64,000 bases of DNA from Dermacentor variabilis (taxonomy: Eukaryota; Arthropoda; Arachnida; Ixodida; Ixodidae). Position numbers and translations under genes: made by a program. Shown here piece by piece: positions 42,634 to 54,419 of the stretch (position 1 is its first letter; every line of letters begins with the position of its first letter). A model generated the notes under the pieces. It saw nothing but the letters and a program-made list of their open reading frames with translations, had not been told where the DNA came from and made no database searches. Location of the stretch: contig NW_027460335.1 of assembly GCF_050947875.1 (NCBI RefSeq), forward strand, positions 8,137,928-8,201,927, read 5' to 3'.

Positions 42634-42993
42634 TGTCACGAGTGGTGCTACACACCGGTAATTACAGAAGACGAGCGCACAGCAAGACAACCATTTATTG
42701 AGGCGAACTTGTGCCCCACATAACCAAAAGCAACTAGCCCAATAGCAACATGTGCAAGCATGGACAGCAATCGACAAAGAACGAACACCCCCTATCTGCG
42801 GGCAGTATTTAAAGGCTGTGAAGTAACGTGCGTAGAACTATCGCGGGAGATAGCGCGAGTTGCCCTGCCTGATACGATGGGCACATCGTAGATACGACGC
42901 TATCGCGGTAGGTTTGCGCGAGTGCTCACACGCGTTAACATCCGTCATTCGGACGCCACCGGCACAGATGCAAAGCCCGAAAGGCACGTGGCA
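42634..42993 (-). repeat. 5' LTR of gypsy F
   Basis: 360 bp, TGCCACGTGCC...GTGACA. TATA-like CTTTAAATACTG at about 42,807 and AATAAA at about 42,693 (both minus strand) give a promoter and poly(A) layout. It shows three substitutions against the 3' LTR. Confidence 0.92.
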
Positions 42994-45241
<2,248 letters not shown>

Positions 45242-45885
45242 TGCCGTTTATTGACTCGTATTGCGCAGCATTGGCAGCTGTGATGCAATCTGCAGTGAGT
45301 AGTGCCGTCTGTAGTTACCGATAGCTAGCACCTTGATCTTTACAGAAGTCCACAGAATTTCAAAATAAGACTGACGTCGTCCTCTGAAGTGTTTTCTCAA
45401 TGGTTTTCTCAGTGCGACAACCTAACCAATATCATTTGTTATGGTTTCGAAACAGCATTGCTGGAGTCCACTGCCTCGCGTTGGATCAACTTGTGAGATT
45501 GGTCCAACTCGTGTAACTCTGGACCAACTTTGACGTTTAGACAGATATTTCGGCCCCGTGCTGGGTACACTAGGTAGACCAGATATGGATACCCGACGTT
45601 ATTCAGTCTACACAGTAGAGACATCATCAAAAGCCTTAGTGGAATGGTCTTACTGGTTTTATTTTTTTTGGCACAGGTCCCGGACCTTTTGTGCATTTAT
45701 GTAGTGGACGAGAAATTGTTGCCCACAGACTAGAGACATTTGGCCGCGCTATACAATGGGGAGCAAACTGCTTCTCAACGTTTCCCCACCATGTACCTGT
45801 ACACCAAAAACGCTGCAAGGAAAACGACAGTTTTATTTTGCTTTACGGAAAAGGTAGATCTAAGAGGACCATTCAAAGTTTATAA
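45242..45885. repeat. Repeated block upstream of gypsy C LTR (copy 2 of 3)
   Basis: Matches 9,631-10,268 and 56,650-57,289; continuous with block X on its left. No gene was recognised. Confidence 0.7.
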
Positions 45886-46735
45886 TGTTACGGTGCATTT
45901 GGATAGGACTGTGCGCGCAAGAGGACTGTGTGCGCCTCGGTTCTTCACCGACGCCACAGAACACGGTGACTGGGTCGGCAACGACCGCTCTGATTGTGTC
46001 TACACCCGTACTGAAGCTTCCACGTGATCTCCCCGGAGCCTCCTGTGGCACTGATGGCGCCGACGTCGATCACTGGCTGGAGATGTATGACCGGGTGAGC
46101 AGTCACAACAAATTAGATCCCACTGAGATACTGGCGAACGTAATTTTTTATTGGTGGGAATAGTGCATGTGGTTTCAAAATAATGAAGCCGAACTGCGTA
46201 ACTGGGATACCTGCAAGCAGAATCTGCCTGATCTCTTCCGAAAACCATTAGGTCGGAAGGTCATCGCCAAGAAAGCGTTGACATCACGAGTTCAAACGTC
46301 CACCGATGGTTACGTCGCCTATATACAAGACATGCTGGCCCTCTGCCGCAAGGCCGACGCTGAAATCCCCGAGTCTTAAAAAGCCGGCCATGTCTTAAAA
46401 GCTTCGCTGAAGACGCTTGCAGTTCTCTGATTTGTAAGAACTCTACTTCGATTAATGACGTTATCACGGAGTACAAGCGTTTCGAGTAGGTTAAATGCCA
46501 TCGCATCTTCCAGTCATTTGCACGGCTTCGCAAGACGGCTGCTAGATCGACTTGTGAAAATCGACAGGACTCACCTGCGCAGCAGCAGTAGCAGCCTTCA
46601 GAGCAGCTGACGAATATTGTGCGCCATAAGCTGGAAGCCATGTCTCTTGCGGCTCCGTGCCCACCACTCAATAATAGATGCGCTTCTGTGGTCCGAAAAT
46701 ATCCTGGGTCCAAAGGGAACCCATATCAGATATTA
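45886..46735 (+). mobile_element. Gypsy C, 5' LTR start and gag fragment (copy 2)
   Basis: Begins TGTTACGG. The LTR and leader are internally deleted compared with 10,269-10,520. Gag reads LPRDLPGASCGTDGADVDHW, then NNEAELRNWDTCKQNLPDLF and YVAYIQDMLALCRKADAEIP in plus-strand frames, broken by stops. The element ends abruptly at the R2-like LINE. Confidence 0.75.
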
Positions 46736-46739
46736 AGCT

Positions 46740-47693
46740 GATAACAATAGAGGATTTTGAAAAAAATGCTCCGTTACATTTTCCCCCCAAAAAACTGTTT
46801 ATTGACATGAAGACACTACACTAGTTTTTGCGCAGGCATGGAGGTGTGGGTCCCCCCACTGCTTGCTGGGTATTTTGGAATTTGCGCTGGCGTAGAAGTG
46901 TGTGTTAGTCTAGTGTGTGCCTACCTACTGATATTCTTCACGTGGCTGCGATCTGCTCGGCGTAGATGTTGCGTGATGCAGAGATCGTCTCGCTCACGGC
47001 GAGATCCTTGAAGAGCCGCAGGTAGTTCCGGCTGCAGAAGTGGCGCATGACTCGTTCGTTCTTAGGATCCCACGATCCAAGTGCCCCGATGACAACCGCC
47101 TCACCCGGTCACCTCCTGGTATTCCCGCAGCAGGTACTCGCGGACTCGCTTGCACTTCTCTTTCCCCTGGCGGGCCGCGTTCAGGGCTGCAGGCAGGTTG
47201 TCGAACGGGCAGGTTACGTCCACTATGATTGCCTCCTCGTGCATGCAGTGCACAAGGTGAAGACGGTGATTAGTAGATCCTACTCGCCGATTTTCTTGCG
47301 TGGCAGTGAACTTCGCGGAGGCAGCGGCTTTCACTCGGTTCACGATGTGGCTGTGCATGTTTGTGTATGCTTGACTGTGAGTCATGCAGTGACACATGGC
47401 ATGTGGCAAGTTCCCGGGTTGACCGCCACAAATCTTACACCGTTGGTCGAGGACCGTAGCCCGCGGCCTCGCTGCGTTCAGGGTAACGACCTTGAGTCGG
47501 GCCCGGTGAACGAAACGCCAGTCAGCAATCCTCGTGAATTGGCCGCACACACAAAATAAGAACTGCTCCAGTCGGCGGTAGCGCACACCATCACTTACCC
47601 ATGACAGGGATTTTGGCAAAGGTCGTGATTTCGTGCGTTCACCAGTGCCCTCCTGAGTGTCCTGACCACCGCAGTGCGATTCCTCGGACAAAA
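46740..47693 (-). mobile_element. R2-like non-LTR retrotransposon, 3' end (copy 1)
   Basis: Minus-strand LINE 3' end with the post-RT zinc-finger and restriction-enzyme-like endonuclease region, then a 3' UTR. It abuts the gypsy A end TGTTATG at 47,694. A second, internally deleted copy is at 58,310-58,759 in the same position next to gypsy A. Confidence 0.75.
46940..47691 (-). pseudogene. R2-like LINE C-terminal zinc finger and endonuclease
   Basis: Frame 47,101-47,691: RADWR-type LNAARPRATVLDQRCKICGG with the CxxC, then GNLPHAMCHCMTH (H/C pair of the CCHC finger) and a VDVTCPFDNLPAALNAAR stretch holding the endonuclease Asp-x-Thr block. A one-base frameshift at about 47,100 leads into AVVIGALGSWDPKNERVM and ISASRNIYAEQIA, ending at a stop at about 46,940. 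These blocks are the usual C-terminus of R2/R4-group LINEs, whose endonuclease nicks the target for reverse transcription. 5'-truncated, inactive. Confidence 0.75.
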
Positions 47694-48059
47694 TGTTATG
47701 GCACCCCGGGAAATGCGAGGGCCTGGTTCGAATTCTCAGGTGACACCAAGACGCCGAGAAGACTTGCGAGCGGCCGTCAAAACAGATTGGCGCTTCGTCA
47801 CCGTGGCACGGGAAAGCTACGGACCGTGGCTACAAGGGCTCCCTCCTTCCTCTTAAAATGCCGGAGGCTTGAATAAAGACGTAATGATGCAGGTAGACTG
47901 GTTTCACGCTTTCACAGGATATTGTCACTTCTTTTTTCGCGAACGTCAATGTTCAAGATATTCTTTGAACATGAAACAACTCCAGAGTGCCTTGATAGGA
48001 AGGAATCAATGGTGGCTTGATAGAGTCGCGCCGCAGAAATACGTTCACGGTTTGGTCTA

Positions 48060-49070
48060 TTGTCGAGAAACTGAACAAAGGCCGCCACCGAGCCATATGT
48101 GAGGCTGTAGGTTTAAGCTGGCCAGGAATATTCGTTTTCTAACTGCTGCGCGCCCGCTGGCGGAGTGCCTTGCTGGATTGCAAAAAACTGGCCTGGAATG
48201 CGGTTTGCAGAGCGATAGAGCATCTCGGCTGCGCTCACTCTGAGGCCATCCTTGGTTGTTGTTTGTAGCACCAGTAGTACTAGGGGTAGTTTTTCCACCC
48301 AGTGCTGTCAGTGGAGCCTGGCCCCAATGGCGACTTCAGTTGTCGGTGCCGACGCTTGACGACGCTTTTCTCTGTGGGTGGTAAACCATGGTGTCATCAA
48401 GGCGTGTGCCGAGCAGTCTCGCCATGGCAGCAATGAGCGAGCACTAGAATAGTTCGCCTCGCTCAGTAGTTAATGCAAAAAGGGTAACGGTACCGCTACG
48501 CGACATCCACGTAGCAACGAATCCTTCCACCACTGTTTCAATCATGATGCCCCGTAAGGACCTCGCCTCTCAACACCTTGAGCACCGGCCGAAAGACATA
48601 TGTAGCTACCTGAAACCTTGACAGGATGGAAAAGACCCTAGCAAGTTTAATGGACGTTATCGAAACAGTTCTGCGGTTGTCGAAACGGCCGAACCGCTGA
48701 ACGAGTGTGCCAGGTAAATTTGAGACCTTGAGAGGCTTCGCAGCATGATGACCAGCTTCGAACACCTTTGTCGATCCCTGTCGAGATGAAGCGCCCTGTG
48801 GTCGCTCCGCTGCCCTGATTACTGAGCCCATGCAGTGAATCGAATATTGCTCGTCGAAACTGACTGGGCACGAACGGGTGAGGAGGAGCTGCCTGCGATG
48901 TGTCGCACGTAATCCCTGATTTTGTGCACGGAAGCAGCACCTCCACAAGGTGGAACGACGAGCCTTTCATCTGCAATTCACTGTACTCGGTGTCGCTTTG
49001 CTGGATGCAAACTAGCACTTGGAAATCCACAGGGTCAGCATGCACAGTGGCGATCCGTGACACTGTGTCG
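48060..49070 (-). pseudogene. Integrase (gypsy A copy 2)
   Basis: 48,113-48,298 reads KLPLVLLVLQTTTKDGLRVS and AAEMLYRSANRIPGQFF, the C-terminal part after the DDE core. 48,538-49,063 frames cover the N-terminal zinc region and core in pieces (FRRAIFDSLHGLSNQGSGAT, RPFRQPQNCFDNVH), with the catalytic block at about 48,640 degraded. The order matches copy 1. Inactive. Confidence 0.75.
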
Positions 49071-49560
49071 GCTAAATGATTTTTGGTCTCTGAGATACGG
49101 GGGATGCCTGTAGAACATTAAGAGATAAAGGAAAGCTGCCGAAGCTCACATTGAGAGTACGAGGAACTGTTGTTTATCAAAGCAAAGTACAGCGGCTTGT
49201 AGTCGGTCAATTTGTAAAGGCTACAGCCTTCAATAGAAAAAAAACGAAAATTCCTGACAGCGCAAGAGATGGCCGACATCTCCCTCAAGAAAGTGCTACA
49301 ACGTGCTTCTGTAGGTTTGAGATTATTTGAGAAGCGCACCGGCCTCCATTCTGCATTCGCGCTGCTGCAGTATTGCGCCCACTGCCGTGGTCTACGCGTG
49401 TCCCATAAGACTGAGTTGTTCCTTTGCGCAACGGATTAACCAGCAACACTTCAGTTGTCAGCCGTGTTTAGGCTTCCTGGAAGGAGTGTTGGAGCTCTCA
49501 GAACCATAGGAAAGTAGGCGTTTTCTTTTTGGATTTATGACGCAGCTGGTCAGTACGCGG
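49070..49560 (-). pseudogene. RNase H (gypsy A copy 2)
   Basis: 49,118-49,339: MRFSNNLKPTEARCSTFLRE, then AVRNFRFFSIEGCSLYKLTD and YSQCELRQLSFIS. It corresponds to 630-1010 in copy 1. Frames are interrupted and the last active-site block is displaced. Confidence 0.78.
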
Positions 49561-49564
49561 TTTA

Positions 49565-49960
49565 AGAATAGGCTAATTGGCGGAGTGATTATTGTTTTTG
49601 GAGTGTCGCTCGATTGCCCAGGAATGTGGTAGTGCGCCCTCATCAAATCGATCTTGATTGATAGTTTGGTTCCTACAAGATCTGCGCTGCGGTCATGTGT
49701 GTGGGGAAGGGGATATTTATCCGAAGTAGCGACGGCACTCAAAGCTCGGTAATCACCACAAGGCCCACAATCACCACTGTCCGGCTTGAACCGGATAGAG
49801 TGGCGAAGACCAAGTGCCAGATAAAGAACGAATAACGCCGAACTGAAGCATATGTTAGAGCTTACCGCGGGCGACTTCCACCCTTCGCCTAGCGCGCAAA
49901 AAAATTTGAGGCAGTGGTGGTGATATAATGCGTCATTTGTGGAACACGGACAGCGCACAG
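49565..49960 (-). pseudogene. Reverse transcriptase N-terminal part (gypsy A copy 2)
   Basis: Frame 49,458-49,958 reads RFKPDSGDCGPCGDYRALSA, then SDKYPLPHTHDRSADLVGTK and LSIKIDLMRAHYHIPGQ (first catalytic Asp). The next part of reverse transcriptase, including YLDD, is missing: the sequence jumps to the RNase H lead at about 49,560. Confidence 0.8.
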
Positions 49961-51300
49961 TTTCGGGGTTTTATAAGCTGCGTAAACTGAGCAATGTTCT
50001 CTGCGTATGTTGAGATCTGCCGAAACGTACCGATAGCAGATGATGAGAAGTTGGGTGTCACGCCAAGTACATCCAGGCATGTAACGCGATCCTTTAAGTG
50101 CCGATCGCGAACAGTCAAATTTAGGTTGTAATGGTTGAAGAAGTTTGCTCCAACTAGGCAAAGGTGACGTCGGCGATCACAACCACATATGTGGGCAGGC
50201 GCCGGAGTCCGATGTCCAGCTTTATTGACTGGTCGCCATAGAGACGATGGCAGTCTTGTTCACTGCGGGCTGCCTGGGTGTTCATTTGCTGCGTTGGCGA
50301 TGTGCGGCCGTGGCGTGAACGGTAGACCGTAGACCACTCGGCTACGGTGTCGACGAGGAAGTGAGTGCTGGTAATGCCCGTGATGATGAAGAATACGCAA
50401 CATGCGCGAGAACCCATGTCACACGACGCCGTTACCTGCCGGCCGGTGGGTTTCCTGACCACAAACAGGACAGGGTGCAAGGACTAGCTTGTTTGCGAAA
50501 GCGACATTGGTACCAGAACAACTGCCGCGGCGAGTCTGTAGGTGCGCTGCAAGAATATGAAGGTGAATGGCTGCACGGAAATTCGTCGCCAGCGTTGCCA
50601 CCTTTCCTGAGCTTCTCCAATGCATTGGTAAGGCAGCTGAAGGCTTCCTCCAGGAGCCAGAGTCGGTCTCCAAGCTCTGAGACTCTCCCAGCGGCGACAG
50701 GTTGCTGTGCTGCCGACAAGCAGCCGAATGCGCGATCAGGGATTGCACCTAGCCAATCGAGACTCACGCTTTGGAAACCCGCCAGTACAGTGCTTGCGGA
50801 CAGCGGAAGGCATTGCAAGAACACCTCCCGAAAAATTGGAAGCTGGCTCTGCTTTGCAATGTGCTCACCGAGTAACTGGCGCTATAGGGGCAGTAGTTGT
50901 GACGGTCGTTGGTCCGCGAGCTCCTTGGAGAGCCCCTGTTGCATCATTCACTGTTGCGATGGCTGGATGCGCTGCCGGACCGTGATTTTCAGGTCGCAGT
51001 ATGCTGCGACCGAAGGCACACCCGAAAGAAATTTGTCTATGGCATCGGCGATTTGGAAGGGTAGAGCGGCGAATACGTGCAGGTACTTCGCTGTCTTTGA
51101 CGTATTGCCCCAAATTTTAAAACGGGCCTCTACTTGCATAAACCAAACTCAAGGATTATTGCGCCAATATTCTTGAAGCTAAAGGCTCGCGGCGATGACA
51201 GGAGACATAATCGCGGCGTCGTTTGTGTGAGCAGGAGCTGCGTCGTCAATGGCTGATGTTAGAAAAAGGAATTGCATATCCCCATCCTATCTGCCGGGAG
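49961..51300 (-). pseudogene. Gag and protease remnants (gypsy A copy 2)
   Basis: 50,948-51,139: VEARFKIWGNTSKTAKYLHV and AALPFQIADAIDKFLSGVPS, the classic gypsy gag N-terminal region. 50,432-50,824: MFLQCLPLSASTVLAGFQSV, DWLGAIPDRAFGCLSAAQQP and a GDRLWLLEEAFSCL coiled segment (gag C-terminal half). Cysteine-rich pieces near 50,440 suggest a zinc knuckle. Protease-end and linker pieces are at 49,889-50,160. No frame is complete. Confidence 0.7.
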
Positions 51301-51590
51301 CTCGCGTTGGCGGAGGCAACGAGTTTATGTTCTGGCAGCTCGAGAACGGAGAGTCGTCTTGCTTTATTGAAAATTAAACGCAGGTTTACCGAGTGGCTGC
51401 GGTTACGCCCCAGTCGGGCAGCCGCTTCGGTTCCTTGAAAGTCCAAGGGGCAATGACCACCACACCGAAGCACCGCGGGTTGACAGACGGTCGCTACAAG
51501 TACATCGGTCAATTACAAGACAACCGCTATGTGACAGTTTACCTTTGTTTCAGCAAGTGTGCCACTCCCCACGGAGCCATGAATTTATGA

Positions 51591-52059
51591 CGAGGAGTAT
51601 GCATGGAAAAGGAAGATGAAATGCACAAATATTGCTAACAGTTATCATTTAGGCCCTTGTTATCTTACGCCATTTAAGCTCTTGATCCCCCGATATCATC
51701 CTTATGTGAGCTCTGCGATTCATCTATTGCACCCAGAATGCTAATAAAACACACATATAGCCTATTTCAACGCTTGTAGTCGTAGTCGCAATGGTCAGAA
51801 GTACAGCTAAAGTTTGATTCAATATGGGAGAAAGTTTTGAAAAAGAATAAGCCTCGAGACGCTATAATACTAATGTGGAAATTCGCCCTCAGCTAGAAAG
51901 ACGGCAAAAATAGTCACTTTATTGTTTTCATGCCACAGTGTGAAACCTGAACGAGCACAGGCAAAAAGCAATTGCGTCTGGCGCCAGGGGCCAATGCAGA
52001 AATCGGCTGTCGTGCTAATGCACTACGGTCACTTCGTTTCGGTTCTGCTTTGCATTTCA
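51591..52059. other. Unassigned sequence
   Basis: AT-rich, no gene or element motif recognised. Lies between gypsy A copy 2 and the SINE-headed repeat. Confidence 0.5.
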
Positions 52060-52860
52060 TCGCTGCCTTTGCCAGCTACGTGAACCATGCTCAAAGCACG
52101 CCGCTTAAGGAAGCTAAGGAGCGCAATTCACGTTCGCGCAGCTTATCAGCGGAAGCGAGTCTTAATATTTGTTAACCAGTGGACGACCGGCCCCGCCAGC
52201 ATACGTGGGTGGACGCCAGGCTGCATGATTTTATCTCTTAGTGAAAATTCTTATAATGTTGTTGGTTGCAACATTATTTGGCGAGCTAGCCATAGAATGC
52301 GGCTGCACTGAGTCAAGTTAGGCTTTATTTTTGTTTTCATAAAGAAGAAAAAGTGAAAGGTAATGCGAGGCGAGTTCAAACATAAATAGCTCTTTTCGAG
52401 CGCTTGGCTTCACCGCGGTCGTGGCCTAGTGTGTAGGGCGCAAGTCACGGCTGAGGTAGGTGGACAGTTCGAAACCCACCACTCGCACCCACCGCAAGAA
52501 AAAAAAGTGGGTACAGGCGCTCCCGAAACCCGGCGCCGGGTGGTGTTCGGGGTGTATCGCCTGGGGAGTGCACCCTGCCGCTGATTGCCCTGCGGGGCGC
52601 CTAGAGTTTCGAGCTGTAACCCGCAAGGGTGGATATGTTGACTGGCCGTAATGTGGACACAGCTGCATTTGTCACTATGACGCAGATTGTGTAGCGCACG
52701 GCTGTTTACGCATGACTGACGGTCATTTCCGGAGCCTCTTCTTTTTGCTTTTCTGCTGTCAAGCTTTTGTATTCTGCATCAGTAATGGCATTTCAAAAAC
52801 GTGGCCGGACGCAGGTCATAAGGATACGCATTTTCAGAAACATGAATTCCTAAATTTTGT
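52060..52860. repeat. Interspersed repeat with tRNA-like (SINE) segment, copy 2
   Basis: Second copy of the unit at 18,760-19,460, with an extra ~130 bp near 52,130-52,250. tRNA-like part at about 52,415-52,500: box-A-like GTGGCCTAGTGTGTAGGGCG and box-B-like CAGTTCGAAACCC. Shared downstream landmarks include AAAGTGGGTACAGGCGCTCC and ATAAGGATACGCATTTTCAG. Confidence 0.65.
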
Positions 52861-52894
52861 CTTTCTTCTATTCTATAGGCCGTTTTTTCACGGG

Positions 52895-53030
52895 CGTCAT
52901 CATGGATGGATGGATGGATCGAGGATGGACGGATTGTGTTTATGAGCGTCCCCACTGGAACGGGGCGGCTGGTTGCGCCACGAAACTCTTGCTATTGTAC
53001 TGCCTAATGTCCTACCTAGGTTGCTACGCA
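52895..53030. repeat. (TGGA)n-led short tick repeat
   Basis: A short GATGGATGGATGGAT run followed by GAGCGTCCCCACTGGAACGG, GCGCCACGAAACTCTTGCTA and TGCCTAATGTCCTACCTAGG. I recognise this combination as a frequent short repeat in tick sequences, but cannot name it. Confidence 0.4.
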
Positions 53031-54419
53031 CAGGCGCCATCTATGGGCAGTCGGCATGCGGGCATGGGCGTGCGCTCCGTTTTGCATTGCAGGTATACGC
53101 TCGGCGGTTGTGTCTGGCGGTTGTTTCTGGCGGTGTACTTAATATGACATGCGTCTTCTACGTGGCAAATGGATCCGTGACACGTACTGAAGCGGGTTAA
53201 GTCCGTATGGCCTGACTTTGAGCTGGCATTGAAACAGACGGAGCACGCAGCGCGAAGTCTGCGCGCATACATGAGCCTACAATAAGCCTCGGAGATCAAA
53301 TGTGTATTTCTGAATGTTTCATTCAATAATGTGACCTTATTACAGTAATATCCCCTAGTTCTAAACTGCGGTTTAGGTGCTATGAAACATACGCGACGAT
53401 TGTAACACCGTTGGTAGCGTTCTGCTTCTATAGGAACTGTGCTGTTATACTTTGGCAAGCTTACAAACCGTTAGCTATACATTAGATTGCGTGACTACTT
53501 GGTTTGGTGGATCAAGTTTCCACCCATGAATAAAATAGTATAGATTAGTAATAATAGCATACTTTACAGTGTGAGTTAAGCTTGTCCAGCAAAGCGAACG
53601 TATACGAACTGCCTGAGCGTCCTAAGCAGTGGTAGGTGCTGGATTAGAGATACATTTTTCTTTATAGTTCATGGTCCAACCATACGGCATCAACGTTTAT
53701 AGATCTCTAAATGTCGTGCGGCGTGACTGCCTATGCGAGGTCTTATTGCGGCGTTAGCCCGTTTTCTCTTTCTTTGTAGTTACAGAGGATTATAACCAAA
53801 TATTGTTTTCGGCTGTGTTCTTTCCTTTCTCTACATCGCACTAACACGTATTGTATACGGAAATTTTGTCCTCAAAAATAGCAATCGCATACTTTTGATG
53901 CGATCCCTCTCATATATTATGGCATTACAGAGCAAAAAGGCAATGCCGAAACACATCGCTTATATAAGAATCATGCTGCATGGTTTACAAACCGCAGTGA
54001 TTGCTATGTTCAACACAGCAATCATCGGCCTGATGCAGGAGGCTAGCGTAGACATATAATGATATCAAGCCTACTAGACTTGAAATGCGCGAGCACGATG
54101 CCGGTGTATCAGAAATGTTTAATAGCACCGGCCGCTTAGATGTTTCGTGGTTGCCCTAGGTTGGCTGCACACGAGCATGCCCTCTTATGTTTTATGTTTT
54201 AATCCCAACGCCAAGCGATCAGATATTGAGCGGATTTACCATTTCATGCTCTTAATACAGAGACGCCTGTTCTCTTCGTTGAATTAAAACCATTATAGGC
54301 AAAATAGTTGACAACACATACACACACCGCAGCTGATAATGGGTATCACATGTTTGCGCCCCCAAGAGATATTTCCGCGCACCGTAGTTACCTATGCAAT
54401 GAAAGGCTTTCCTGAAGAC
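53031..54419. other. Unassigned sequence
   Basis: About 1.4 kb without ORFs of note or recognisable element motifs. It separates the two duplicated blocks. Confidence 0.5.

Larger units (their letters stand above)
35091..42993 (-). mobile_element. Ty3/gypsy element family F (young, nearly intact)
   Basis: Minus-strand element with 360-bp LTRs that differ at three positions. 5' LTR 42,634-42,993; 3' LTR 35,091-35,199 plus 37,251-37,501 (split by a 2.05-kb insertion). Primer-binding-like TGGTGGAGGTGCTGGGTA starts two bases inside the 5' LTR, and a polypurine GGAGGGGAGCAA lies directly before the 3' LTR at 37,502-37,513. Gag is a single ORF, and pol is broken only at one A-run. Both outer flanks are (TA)n, with ATAT on each side. 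Confidence 0.93.
47694..51590 (-). mobile_element. Gypsy A, copy 2
   Basis: Minus-strand Ty3/gypsy remnant. From right to left: LTR-like sequence with an AATAAA (about 51,375), gag, protease scraps, reverse transcriptase, RNase H, integrase and a 3' terminal region ending TAACA at 47,694. Compared with copies 1 and 3 it has a deletion of the RT C-terminal region near 49,565, including the site where the Penelope pair sits in the others. LTR limits are not certain. Confidence 0.8.

Noticed and set aside
35091..42993. Envelope gene, which would make gypsy F an errantivirus-like element
   Set aside because: After integrase (37,623) only about 120 bp remain before the 3' LTR, so there is no room for an env ORF; E and D also lack one.
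47047..47559. 170-codon plus-strand ORF
   Set aside because: It lies antisense to the R2-like LINE endonuclease, whose motifs are clear on the minus strand.
50361..51176. 271-codon plus-strand ORF, the longest in that region
   Set aside because: It lies antisense to gypsy A gag; the minus strand shows gag motifs and the plus-strand product shows no recognisable domain.
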